The notes beneath the pieces were generated by a model. It made no database searches. It was not told the DNA's origin and saw nothing but the letters and a program-made list of their open reading frames with translations. A stretch of 64,000 nt of DNA, from NCBI GenBank assembly GCA_051162045.1, contig JBISDI010000022.1, one strand, 5' to 3'. Positions 8,299 to 16,871 of this stretch are shown here, one piece after another. The position numbers and the translations under genes are program-made. This DNA comes from Anaerozeibacter quisquiliarum. Lineage in GTDB: Bacteria > Bacillota > Clostridia > Christensenellales > Aristaeellaceae. Each line of letters starts with the position of its first letter. The first letter of the stretch is position 1.

Positions 8299-8769
8299 AT
8301 GTCGGATCTCAAAGCCAAGGCCCTCATCTTCGTGTCGATCTTCACGCTCTCCAACAAGCTCCAGATCCTCGGCGACAGGATGGACAGGAAGCTTTCGACC
8401 AAGCAGTGGCTGCTGCTCGCCGGGGTGATCAATTCCGGAAGCGCCGAGCCCTCGATCGGGGAAGTGGCGGGGCTCATCAACAGTTCGAGGCAGAACGTCA
8501 AGAAGATGGCGCTGATCCTCGAAAAGGCGGGCTTTGTGTCCATGCGCAAGGACCCGCAGGACGCGCGGATACTGCGCCTGCGCCCGACCGAGGTCTGTAT
8601 GGAACACCTGCGGGGGCGTGAAGTACGGGAGAACCGCTTCCTCGAGGCGCTCTTCGGAGGCTTTGAGGCAGAAGAACTGCGGGCCTTTGCCCGGCTGATT
8701 GAAAAGCTGAAAGACAACGTTCGGGAGATGGAGATATCGTATGATGATCGACATGAAGAAGAGGCATAG
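8299..8769 (+). CDS. MarR-family transcriptional regulator
   Basis: 156 residues. A winged helix-turn-helix occupies about 35-105, with a recognition helix near S-S-R-Q-N-V-K-K-M and a wing near K-D-P-Q-D-A-R. The ends are helical, for dimerisation. ATG at 8299 is preceded by GGAGGAAG. MarR proteins repress their own and adjacent genes until a ligand releases them. The duplicated operator sites at 8200-8234 and 4698-4732 are the likely targets, linking this regulator to its own operon and to the region upstream of the ABC exporter. Its end overlaps the DUF6544 gene by 29 bases. Ligand unknown. Confidence 0.85.
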   Translation: MSDLKAKALIFVSIFTLSNKLQILGDRMDRKLSTKQWLLLAGVINSGSAEPSIGEVAGLINSSRQNVKKMALILEKAGFVSMRKDPQDARILRLRPTEVCMEHLRGREVRENRFLEALFGGFEAEELRAFARLIEKLKDNVREMEISYDDRHEEEA

Positions 8770-9610
8770 GAAGCGTATGGGAACGATACTTGCCCTCGTC
8801 GGGGTCCTGCTCGTCGGTGCCGTTCTTTTCCTCGGGATCCCCTATTCGCCGACCGCCGCGCGCTTTAAGGGCGAAGTCGCAAAGAGGGTCCGGGCCGCGG
8901 ATACCGACCCGGAAATGTTCACCGAGGAAGACCTCCGGGACCTCCCCCCTCCGATGCAGCGATACATCCGCCATTGCGGATATCTGGGGACCCCGAAGAT
9001 GTTCTCCATGCGGACCGCGCTTGAGGGGGTCGACTTCCGGATGTCCAAAGACCGGACGATCCCCATCGACTACGCGCAGCTGAATCTGGCCGACAGGCCG
9101 GAGCGCTTCGCCCTCATCACATCCTCGCTCTACGGGATTCCCTTTGAGGGGCTCGATTCCTTCGCGGAGGGCGCCGGCAGCATGGAGGGCGTCCTGGCCA
9201 AGGTCATCCGGCTGTTTAACCAGCGGGGCGAGCAGATGAACCGCGCCGGCCTTGTCACCTGGCTCGCCGAGAGTCCCATGGTGCCAAGCGCCATGCTGCA
9301 GGACTTCATCACCTGGGAGGTCATGGACGACGACCATGTCCGGGCCATGATATCCTATAACGGGATGAGCGCAGAGGGCGTATTCACGCTCGAGGGAGAC
9401 GAGATCCGCTCCTTCCGCACCGGCGACCGGGTCGCGACCGGCATGGACGGCAGCGAGCAGTTCGTGGAATGGTCTGCCCTCTTTGAGGAATACCGCGCGG
9501 TGGACGGGATCCTCCGCCCGTCCGTCATCCGGTCGGTCTGGCACTACCCCGAGGGCGACAGCGTCTACTTCAACGAGAACAAGCGGCCCGTGGACATTAG
9601 GTTTCAATGA
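8741..9610 (+). CDS. DUF6544-family membrane-anchored protein
   Basis: 289 residues: a basic N-terminus, one membrane segment (about 14-34), then an extracytoplasmic domain. The motif L-P-P-P-M-Q-R-Y-I-R-H-C-G-Y-L-G (around 65-80) and the aromatic, strand-rich remainder match what I recall of DUF6544, whose function is not established. ATG at 8741 has GGAGATAT upstream and overlaps the 3' end of marR by 29 bases, so expression is coupled to the regulator. A marR-DUF6544 operon under autoregulation suggests an envelope-stress role, but this is inference. Confidence 0.7.
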   Translation: MMIDMKKRHRKRMGTILALVGVLLVGAVLFLGIPYSPTAARFKGEVAKRVRAADTDPEMFTEEDLRDLPPPMQRYIRHCGYLGTPKMFSMRTALEGVDFRMSKDRTIPIDYAQLNLADRPERFALITSSLYGIPFEGLDSFAEGAGSMEGVLAKVIRLFNQRGEQMNRAGLVTWLAESPMVPSAMLQDFITWEVMDDDHVRAMISYNGMSAEGVFTLEGDEIRSFRTGDRVATGMDGSEQFVEWSALFEEYRAVDGILRPSVIRSVWHYPEGDSVYFNENKRPVDIRFQ

Positions 9611-9705
9611 CGAACCGGCGGCACTTTACTTTATTGGCGTTTACTGCCCAAGTCCTCAAATGCACAAACGAGAAACGATAACCCAAGGAATCGCGGGGAA
9701 GAAGG

Positions 9706-9789
9706 ATGCTAATAATCGGGTTGAAGCTAAACATCAAGGAGATCATGAAGCCGGGCGGGAGTATGGCTTTGGACGGAGATTTGATATGA
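9706..9789 (+). pseudogene. 27-codon remnant of a small membrane protein
   Basis: A short frame (M-L-I-I-G-L-K-L-N-I-K-E-I-M-K, ending A-L-D-G-D-L-I) with protein-like composition but no room for a full domain. It reads like the last transmembrane turn plus the cytoplasmic tail of a longer gene. It sits between the GC-rich DUF6544 gene and the low-GC lipoprotein fragment, so it probably marks a deletion junction. Otherwise I see nothing in 9611-9809. Confidence 0.3.
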
Positions 9790-9809
9790 ATAAGGTATGA
9801 GGGTTAAAA

Positions 9810-10028
9810 GTGATAAAGAATGTTCTGCTTATGTTATCGTTTGTCCTGGTCATTTGCGCAGCCGGTTGTGCAGAGAAAACGACTTTTTCCGGGAGCAGAG
9901 CGAGCAACGATCGGCAGTTTTTGGTGGATTTTGATGTACTGAACACGACGGTTGATGGCAAAATGCACTTGTCAGAGGGTGAAGAGGTTTTCAAAGCGGA
10001 AGGGAGCGTTTGTTTTGAAAAGTCATAA
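9810..10028 (+). CDS. Small putative lipoprotein, apparently internally deleted
   Basis: 72 residues from GTG at 9810. A signal peptide ends in I-C-A-A-G-C with Cys20 as a plausible lipidation site. The mature part begins T-T-F-S-G-S-R and contains Q-F-L-V-D-F-D-V-L-N-T-T-V. I recall a family of ~110-120-residue Clostridia lipoproteins with this opening and a C-terminus of the type G-S-V-x-F-x-K-S. Here the opening joins that ending almost directly (about 55-72), as if ~45 residues of the central beta domain had been deleted in frame. It may be non-functional. Its 3' end overlaps the CPBP gene. Composition is clearly more AT-rich than the core genome. Confidence 0.5.
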   Translation: MIKNVLLMLSFVLVICAAGCAEKTTFSGSRASNDRQFLVDFDVLNTTVDGKMHLSEGEEVFKAEGSVCFEKS

Positions 10029-10881
10029 ATTGTACCCGAGAAAACATAAGAACATGAATGGTTCGGAATCGGAAAACTATATCGTGAGATATTTGGTCTT
10101 TACCTTTGGATTGTTTGGCTTATTGCTATTGACGTTAGGCGCCATAGCGACAGGATTATTGCATGGAACGCCGTTGGTGATGAGCTGGTTGACTGCCATA
10201 ACAGCGTGGACCCCAACCTATGTATTGCTTCTCATGTTTAGAAAGCTATACCCAGGCAGCACGGTAAAGGCTTTTTATAAAAACCTGTTTGGGGCAAAGC
10301 TGGATCTTGGTTTGCTGGTAACAACGACCATAATACAGGCAATTGCTTTTGTATCAAGCGTTTACATGGTTTCCATTCAAAGCGGTGTTGCGAGCCTAAG
10401 CCTATTTGATTTTTCATCTTCAACCGTGATGTCCGTACTCTTCTTCACGCTGATACAGGGACCAATGGGAGAAGAGTCGGGCTGGAGAGGGTATTTACTA
10501 CCGGCAGTTGAGGAAAAAATCGGTGTAGTTAGGGGCTCTTTATTGGTTAGTCTGATCTGGTCGTTTTGGCATGCTCCAATCTGGTTTTTGGACACGGGAT
10601 ATAGCGGGACAGTTCTTGTAAGATACATAATAGTGTTTGTCATCTGTATTACTTCTTTGGGATTCATTATAGGCATCTGCTATCATCGCTGCAAAAATCT
10701 ATTTGTTCCCATATGGATTCACTTCCTGTTTAATCTCCTTGGGTATACATTTGTAGGTTCCAAGGTAGACCTTGTTACCTGGTATGCAGTATTCTATTTT
10801 GCCATAGCGGTTGGATTCTTTTTGTGGTACAAAAGGAACCACATAAAAAGTAAGGAAACAACCGCATTAAGGACTGCATAA
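10015..10881 (+). CDS. CPBP-family intramembrane metalloprotease (Abi)
   Basis: 288 residues if translation starts at TTG 10015, which has AAGGGAG eight bases upstream inside the lipoprotein gene; ATG at 10054 (275 aa) is the alternative but lacks a good ribosome site. There are about eight membrane segments. The CPBP motifs are present: E-E-S-G-W-R-G-Y, F-W-H-A-P-I-W-F and H-F-L-F-N. These supply the glutamates and histidines of the active site shared with Rce1-type CAAX proteases. In bacteria such proteins are tied to bacteriocin immunity or processing. Low GC and position at the edge of the accessory island suggest recent acquisition. It converges on addB with only 10 bases between stops. 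Confidence 0.85.
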   Translation: MKSHKLYPRKHKNMNGSESENYIVRYLVFTFGLFGLLLLTLGAIATGLLHGTPLVMSWLTAITAWTPTYVLLLMFRKLYPGSTVKAFYKNLFGAKLDLGLLVTTTIIQAIAFVSSVYMVSIQSGVASLSLFDFSSSTVMSVLFFTLIQGPMGEESGWRGYLLPAVEEKIGVVRGSLLVSLIWSFWHAPIWFLDTGYSGTVLVRYIIVFVICITSLGFIIGICYHRCKNLFVPIWIHFLFNLLGYTFVGSKVDLVTWYAVFYFAIAVGFFLWYKRNHIKSKETTALRTA

Positions 10882-10891
10882 TGATGCTTAC

Positions 10892-13800
10892 CTAACTTTC
10901 ATCGCGGTTCGCGGGCCGCACCGCCTCGAGCACCTGCTTCGCCGTGAGCGGCTGCAGCACGCGCGCCGCCCCGCCCAGGCGCTCGTCGAACTGGCAGAGC
11001 GTGCGGTGCTCGCAGTGCTCGCAGGCGGTGCGGCCGGAAAGGCTATAGGGCGCGATCGAGGTGTCGCCCAAGCGCATCGCGGCAAGGTGCTCGCGCGATT
11101 TCCCGAGCGTGTGCGTGATCAGCGCGTCGAAGTCGGCCTCGCTCAGCAGCCGGTCGGACGCGCGCAGCGAGCCGTCCTTATTGAACGAAATACCCAGGCT
11201 CAGCTCGGGTTCGGCCGCCATCGCGCGCACCACGCGCTCGTCCTTGAGCGTCAGCCCGTTCAGCCTGAGTTTTTTTTCGCGCGCCCGCTCGACCAACTGC
11301 TCGTCGCGCTCCTCGGTCTCGATCAGCGGGTCGGACACGTTGAAGTAGAACGCGCCCGAAGGCTTGCCGCCGCGCTGCCTGAGCACCGAGGCCAGGTAGA
11401 CCATCAACTGCAATTGCAGCCCGTGGTAGATCTCGGCCAGGCTCAGCGCGCGCCCGCCGGTCTTATAGTCGATCACGCGCAGGTAGCGCGCGTCGCCGTC
11501 CTTCCACTCGTCCACCCGGTCGATCCGGCCGCTTAGCGCGCCGCGCTCGTCCAGATTCAATTGCGCCTCGCCGCGCTCGAGCTCGGCCTCGACCGCGACC
11601 GGGCGGAACCGGCTGCCCGCCGCCTGGCGCGCGACGATCGCGGCGGCGCGGCGCGCTACGCCCTTGATGCGCTTGAGCTCCTGCGCGGCCAGCGCGTCCC
11701 CGGCACAAAGCTGTCGCTCCGCCAGGTCGCTCAACACCTGATCCATCAGCGCGCGGCTGTCCTCGGGCGAAAGCGACGACAGGCGCTCGGCGCTCAGCGA
11801 TACGAAGGCCTCGAGCGCGGCGTGATAGAAGGTGCCGGCGTCGCGCGGCGAAAGCTCGAACGGGCGAAACTCCTCGGGCCGGAGCGCGTATTGCGCGAAG
11901 TGCTCGAACGGGCAGCGTGCGAACCGCTCGAGCCTCGACGCGCTCACCGAGGTCGGAGACAGCAGCTTCTCCGCCAGCGCGCGCGGCAGCTGCTCCGAGC
12001 GCACCCGGTGCGAGGCGGCCGCGCGCATGCGCGCGGCCGCCTCGCGGCCCTCGGGCAGCGCCTCGAGCGCCGCGAGGCAGATGCGCGCCGCGCGCGAGCC
12101 CGCGGCCAGCAGCGCGGGCAGGCGCGCCGCCGCGACCGACAATTGCTCGAGCCGGATCGCGCGCATGGCCTCGTCGTCGGCCACGCCGCCGCGCACGCCC
12201 ACGCCCGGCAGCACGCGCGAAATTTCCGCCATCAACGCGCCGGGCTGCAGCGCCCGGCCCGAGGCATCGCTCTGCGGCCTCGTGACCAGCAGGTAGTCGC
12301 CCGTCAGCGCCAGCAGCGACTTGAATCTGAGCCGCGTCATGCGCGAGCGGTCCTCGCCGGTCAGCGCGGCCAGGTCGGGCAGCAGCGCGAGCTCGTCCTC
12401 CGACAGCAGCGCGTCGTCGCGCTCGGGCGGAGCGTCGGACGCGCCCACCACGATCAGCGCCTTGACGCGCTTGCCCTTGAGGTGCGTAAGCTCGCCGCCC
12501 TCCACCGCGTCGGCCGACTGGGGCAGCGCCCTGACCTGAGCCTCGCTCAGCGCGCGGCGCATGAGATCGTAGATCGACTGCGCGGACAGCTTCTCCGCGC
12601 CCAGCAGCTCGTCCATCTGGTCGAGCGCGTCCAGGACCCGCTTCCACACCTGCGCGCCTTCCATCGCCCAGCCGGAAAGGCCCTGCGCCTCGAGCGCCAG
12701 GCGCGTGCGCTCGAGCTGGCCGTAGGCGTCCAGCTCCTCGAGCAATTGGTACACCGCCGTCAGGCGCGCGCGCGTATCCTGTCCCGCGCGCAGCCGTTCG
12801 ATGAGGCGCTCGAGCGGAGCAACCAGTCGCGCTCGCGCCGCCTCGAGCGCGGTCATGGCCGCGTCGTCCGGGCTGTGCTGAAGCGGCAGCAGCCAGCGTC
12901 GGCCGCGCAGCGCTCGGCTGACGGCGTAATTCACCAATAAATCCGCTTCGTCATCGTCCAGGCCCGAGAAGCCCGAGCGGATGTAGGACACCATGTCGTC
13001 CAATTGCACGCCGCGCGCGGCGATGCGCAGCGCCGACAATACGCACTGCGCGAGCGGGTGCCGGTCGGCGCCGCGGCCCGCGGCCAGGAACAGCGGCACC
13101 TCGGCCCGCGCGAACGCGCGGCGCAGCGCGTCCATCGTCTTAAGGTCGCCCGAGGCGCAAGCCACCGCCATGTCCTTGTAGCGAAAGCCGCGCGTACGCG
13201 CCAGCCGTCGCGCCAGCGCCGCGGCGAACTCGGCTTCGTCGTCGGGGTTCTTGCATAGCGCCAGTTGCACGCTGCCGGGCGCGCCCGCGCGCGGGCGACT
13301 GGGCACGGCGAACAGCTCGGCCTCGAGAAAGCCGATCGCGCCGCGCGCCGTCAGCGGGCCTTCCGCGTCCGGTGCGTGTTCGGTCGCCGGCCTATGGACC
13401 ACCTCGATGCCGGCCTCGCGCGCGCGCGCGGTCAGCCGGTCGAGCGAACGCGCGACCGGCTCGAACAGGTAGGCGTCGCGCGCCGCGCGGTCGCACTCGA
13501 GCGTCAGCGCCACCGTAACCTCGTTCGCACAGCCGCACAGCGCGACGATCGTATTTATGAGCTTGGGTGTGAGCAGGTCGAATCCGTGCACGCACACGCG
13601 CGCGCCGCGCAGGAACGGCGCGTCCGGCATGGCGCGCGCCGCGCGCGCCTGCTCGTCTTCGCCGTCGAGGAACCGCCCGGCAAGCGCGCGCTCGTAGGCG
13701 TCGTAGAGCAGGGCGAGGTCGTGCAGTTTCCTGGCGAGCGCGCCGTTTGCCGACCGGGCCTGGGCATGCACGTCCTCGGGGCTAAGCCCCGCCTGCTTGA

Positions 13801-14176
13801 ACGCGGCGATTTGACGGGTGGCGCGCTCGGCGAAGCCGGGCCGCTTAACCGCGCCCGCATACCAGGTCAATTGTTTTTTCAGCCGCGCCGCCGCGGCGTG
13901 CATCAGCATCGTGCGCCCCTGCTCGTCCACGCGGGCCTCGCGCGGCCAGCCGGTCCCTTCAAATACGCGCGCATACAGCCGCTCGGGCGACAGTACGCTA
14001 AGCTCGAACGAGCCGGGCAAATCAAGGCCCTCGAGCGCGTCGCGCTCGGCCTGCAGCGTGAACTGAGAGGGCACCAGCAGGATCACCGCGCCGGGCGTCG
14101 ACAGCTGTGATGAGAGCAGTCCGGTCACCGCCGCCTGCACCGAGTGCGCGCGGCCGGTCAGGTAGGTAAGGCGCAT
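10892..14176 (-). CDS. addB: AddB subunit of the AddAB helicase-nuclease
   Basis: 1094 residues from ATG at 14176, seven bases after GGAGG; Bacillus AddB is about 1166. AddAB resects double-strand breaks for RecA loading. The C-terminal nuclease domain has G-R-I-D-R-V-D and V-I-D-Y-K-T-G. The four Fe-S cysteines are recognisable: one in F-A-R-C-P-F, and a C-x2-C-x5-C cluster near the C-terminus. P-S-Q-F-T-L-Q-A-E marks the N-terminal helicase-like fold. The usual N-terminal Walker A reads L-T-G-R-A-H-S-V-Q, without G-K-T/S. The normal partner addA is not downstream; the next gene is a convergent, low-GC CPBP gene. Confidence 0.92.
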   Translation of the reverse strand: MRLTYLTGRAHSVQAAVTGLLSSQLSTPGAVILLVPSQFTLQAERDALEGLDLPGSFELSVLSPERLYARVFEGTGWPREARVDEQGRTMLMHAAAARLKKQLTWYAGAVKRPGFAERATRQIAAFKQAGLSPEDVHAQARSANGALARKLHDLALLYDAYERALAGRFLDGEDEQARAARAMPDAPFLRGARVCVHGFDLLTPKLINTIVALCGCANEVTVALTLECDRAARDAYLFEPVARSLDRLTARAREAGIEVVHRPATEHAPDAEGPLTARGAIGFLEAELFAVPSRPRAGAPGSVQLALCKNPDDEAEFAAALARRLARTRGFRYKDMAVACASGDLKTMDALRRAFARAEVPLFLAAGRGADRHPLAQCVLSALRIAARGVQLDDMVSYIRSGFSGLDDDEADLLVNYAVSRALRGRRWLLPLQHSPDDAAMTALEAARARLVAPLERLIERLRAGQDTRARLTAVYQLLEELDAYGQLERTRLALEAQGLSGWAMEGAQVWKRVLDALDQMDELLGAEKLSAQSIYDLMRRALSEAQVRALPQSADAVEGGELTHLKGKRVKALIVVGASDAPPERDDALLSEDELALLPDLAALTGEDRSRMTRLRFKSLLALTGDYLLVTRPQSDASGRALQPGALMAEISRVLPGVGVRGGVADDEAMRAIRLEQLSVAAARLPALLAAGSRAARICLAALEALPEGREAAARMRAAASHRVRSEQLPRALAEKLLSPTSVSASRLERFARCPFEHFAQYALRPEEFRPFELSPRDAGTFYHAALEAFVSLSAERLSSLSPEDSRALMDQVLSDLAERQLCAGDALAAQELKRIKGVARRAAAIVARQAAGSRFRPVAVEAELERGEAQLNLDERGALSGRIDRVDEWKDGDARYLRVIDYKTGGRALSLAEIYHGLQLQLMVYLASVLRQRGGKPSGAFYFNVSDPLIETEERDEQLVERAREKKLRLNGLTLKDERVVRAMAAEPELSLGISFNKDGSLRASDRLLSEADFDALITHTLGKSREHLAAMRLGDTSIAPYSLSGRTACEHCEHRTLCQFDERLGGAARVLQPLTAKQVLEAVRPANRDES

Positions 14177-14332
14177 GGTCATTCCTCCATCTGAGGAGAT
14201 TATACCACATAAGCAGGCGCCGATTGCCAGCCCCAACAAATTTGTTCAACTTAGCGCTCCATTTTGAGCGAATATATGCTATAATAGTAAGAGCGGTTGA
14301 TATCGCGTAAAATGTAGCGAAGGAGGGATGCC

Positions 14333-16780
14333 ATGATGGCACTGCCAGGCAAGTTGACGATTGGGTTTTTGCAGGAGGACAACCCCATAAAGGCGTTTTT
14401 TCGCATTCGGCCAGTGGCGACCCTGGAAGAGGAAGGCTATCAGATGTTCGAGGATGCCGGCAGATTCCCGGAGGACGGGTGCATTCGCATTGTGCCCGAT
14501 AAAAACGAACTGGCACATTTCAAAAACCGGATGCGTCTGCTCGGCCGTTATTGTATGCTGGATTTGCGCAAATTCCCCGGCGAAAACGAAAAGATACGGC
14601 CTAACAAAAACTACGGCATCGGGTCCGAACGCAACACCTGCATCGTCTATTCCGATGTGATCCGCCGCGTGCCGAACGAGCTGCTTTGCGAGGTGCTCGA
14701 CGCCCAGTACGTGTTCGTGGGCGCGCAGGTCACGCTGCGCGGCGAGCGGCCCGGCACGCGCTATGTGCTGGTACGCCGCGAAGGCACGCTGTCCGGCCCC
14801 TGGGTGTGGACCGACGCGCCCGACGTCGAGGGCTGCCTGCTGCTCACCCACGCGTCCGAGTACCCCTTCCTGTCGGAGCCCGAGGAGATGTTCCGGGACA
14901 GGCTGCTTACGCTGAGCGACGGGCAAGGCGGCTCGGTGACGCTGATGACCGATCCGGCCGCGTTCGGCGTGACCGCATGCGAGGCGGAAGAGGGCTTGAC
15001 CGCCCCCGCGCCGGAACCGGTACCCGCGCCGACGCCCGATCCCTTGCCGGAGAACGCGCCCGCGCCGACGCCGGATCCCGCGCCGGAACCTGCGCCCGCG
15101 CCAATAGCCGAACCCGCGCCGACGCCGGAACCCGCGCCGACGCCCGCGCCTGCGGAGGATACCCTCCGCCCGGACCCCGCGCCGGAAAAGCCCTGGATGC
15201 AGCCGGCCGAACCGCCGCGCCCGCGCGCGATTGCCGGGCGGCTGAACCTGCGCGAACAGGCGCTGATTCAGCAGAGCGGCATCAACCCCCGCAAGGGGCG
15301 GAGCCTCTCGGAGGTGGTGGACGAGCAGTGGCGCCGGTCGCGTTTCGACCAATTGGGGCATCCGGTGCCCGCCACCGCGACCGGCCGGCCGGTGGTCAGC
15401 CCGATCGAGCGCGCGGTGGAGGCGGTTGCGGAGGCCTTTCGGATGCCTCAGGCCCGCGCCGGGCTGTTTGAGGGACTGCTTGCCGACGGCGAGCTGCGCG
15501 CGGCGCTGTCCGACTGGCTCCAAATCGGCGAGCAGATCAAGGCCGACGCGTCCGACCGACGGATGGCCGAGCTCGAGTCGGAGCGGTTGAAGCTGCTGAC
15601 CGAGATCGACGCGCTGCGCCGACGCCGCAGCGAGGCCAAGGCCCAATTGATGGAGGAACTGCGCCTGAGCCACCGTCAGGAGCTGCAAAAGCACGATGGC
15701 AAGCTCAAGGCGCTGGACGACAGGATCGCGCGCCATGAAGAAGCGGCGCGCAGCGCGCAGGCGGCGGCCGAGGCGGCGCGCGCGGCGCTGGACGAGGCGC
15801 TTGCGCAGGCCGACGAGCGGTTGGCCGCCCAATTGATGAACGGGCGGGCGCTGGAGCTCGCGCTGCACATGAAGGACCGCGGGGAGCCGGCGGGCCCACT
15901 CGAGCTCTACGAGCCGGGTGCGGGCCAGCTAATCAGCGATATCCGTGTGCGGCTCGAGAATGCCGGCATCTCCCTTGACAACGAAGAAGCGGTCGGCCTG
16001 CTGGCCGCGCTGGCGATCGGCGCTCTGGCGGTCGTTTCGGGGCCGGTCGGCAGCGGCAAGTCGCAGCTGGTGCGCCAGCTGGCGGCGGCGCTGGGGCTCA
16101 GTGGGCCCGCGCGGCGCTTCGCCGAGGCGCGTTCGGCCGAGGGCCCGGAAGCCCGCGCGCTGCTCGAGCGCGCGGACGGGAACGCGCCCTGTCTGCTGCT
16201 GATCGACGACGCCAACCTGGCGGGCGACGACGAGTTGATGAACGGCGCCATCCGCCTGCAGGAGGAGGCGCGCGCGCGGGGGCTCTCGCTGTGGGTGGCG
16301 CTGACCGTGCAGGACGCGCCCGACGGGCGCGCGCTGCCTCAGCGGCTGCTTGCTCGCGCGTTCTTTATCCGCCTGGACGCGCCGCCGGCCGATGCGCGCT
16401 GGCGTCCGGCCGAGCGCATGCCGTCGGAAAACGAGCGCGCGGTGGCGTTGTCCGCCATCATGGACGTGCTGCGCCCCGAAGGCGAGCTGCGCGGCGAAAC
16501 CTGTCACCGGCTGAACCAATTGAGGGCGCGGCTCGGGGAAATCGGTTACCTCATCGACCGGCGCACGCTGGACGAGCTGTGGCTGTGCTGCGCCGCGCTC
16601 GAGCGCGGCGAACGGCTGAGCGCGATGGAGGTGCTCGACCGCGCGCTGGCCGCGCGCGCGCTGCCCGCGATGCTGGCCGCGATGGACCTTGGGCAATTGA
16701 CGCGGTTGCCGGAAATGCTCGGCGATATGCCGGTGTGCATGAAGCTGATGGAACAGCCGCTGCCGCTGCCGCCGCTGTAA
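14333..16780 (+). CDS. Large AAA-type ATPase with N-terminal globular domain, Pro-rich linker and coiled coil
   Basis: 815 residues; I do not recognise the family. GGAGGG lies just before ATG at 14333. Order: an N-terminal globular domain (1-215) without a known motif; a Pro/Ala/Glu-rich linker of repeated P-A-P-T-P-D/E units (about 224-295); a basic helical region (300-400); a long coiled coil (about 400-505); and a C-terminal P-loop ATPase. Walker A is G-P-V-G-S-G-K-S (570-577) and Walker B L-L-L-I-D-D (621-626), with R-L-L-A-R-A (671-676) as a possible sensor or finger region. The ATPase part resembles McrB/MoxR-like AAA modules. No McrC, VWA protein or other partner is adjacent. A flexible tether to a coiled-coil oligomeriser suggests a structural or remodelling role. 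Confidence 0.6.
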   Translation: MMALPGKLTIGFLQEDNPIKAFFRIRPVATLEEEGYQMFEDAGRFPEDGCIRIVPDKNELAHFKNRMRLLGRYCMLDLRKFPGENEKIRPNKNYGIGSERNTCIVYSDVIRRVPNELLCEVLDAQYVFVGAQVTLRGERPGTRYVLVRREGTLSGPWVWTDAPDVEGCLLLTHASEYPFLSEPEEMFRDRLLTLSDGQGGSVTLMTDPAAFGVTACEAEEGLTAPAPEPVPAPTPDPLPENAPAPTPDPAPEPAPAPIAEPAPTPEPAPTPAPAEDTLRPDPAPEKPWMQPAEPPRPRAIAGRLNLREQALIQQSGINPRKGRSLSEVVDEQWRRSRFDQLGHPVPATATGRPVVSPIERAVEAVAEAFRMPQARAGLFEGLLADGELRAALSDWLQIGEQIKADASDRRMAELESERLKLLTEIDALRRRRSEAKAQLMEELRLSHRQELQKHDGKLKALDDRIARHEEAARSAQAAAEAARAALDEALAQADERLAAQLMNGRALELALHMKDRGEPAGPLELYEPGAGQLISDIRVRLENAGISLDNEEAVGLLAALAIGALAVVSGPVGSGKSQLVRQLAAALGLSGPARRFAEARSAEGPEARALLERADGNAPCLLLIDDANLAGDDELMNGAIRLQEEARARGLSLWVALTVQDAPDGRALPQRLLARAFFIRLDAPPADARWRPAERMPSENERAVALSAIMDVLRPEGELRGETCHRLNQLRARLGEIGYLIDRRTLDELWLCCAALERGERLSAMEVLDRALAARALPAMLAAMDLGQLTRLPEMLGDMPVCMKLMEQPLPLPPL

Positions 16781-16791
16781 AGGCGATACCC

Positions 16792-16820
16792 CGTAGGGGC
16801 GACCTCAGGTCGCCCCTACG
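16792..16820. terminator. 13-bp palindromic hairpin between convergent genes (dispersed repeat type)
   Basis: CGTAGGGGCGACC, a TCA loop, then its exact complement. It sits between the stops of the AAA gene and the convergent AraC gene. No T run follows, so termination is likely inefficient or Rho-assisted. The sequence resembles the GTAGGGGCGACC repeats scattered in many Clostridia genomes. Confidence 0.55.
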
Positions 16821-16871
16821 CAGTTTCCTCCGGCGCACAGGCGTTTTCGCCCGCCGCCGTTCAGTCTCTAC

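Noticed and set aside
15000..15190. Short direct repeats in the AAA gene resembling a repeat array or CRISPR
   Set aside because: Repeats are in frame, of variable length and encode a Pro/Ala/Glu-rich protein linker; there are no equal spacers and no cas genes.
14279..15868. 529-codon minus-strand frame opposite the AAA gene, and the long frames opposite addB and the BCCT gene
   Set aside because: High GC leaves long antisense frames. Their translations are Arg/Gly/Gln-rich and lack ribosome sites, while the sense genes show motifs.
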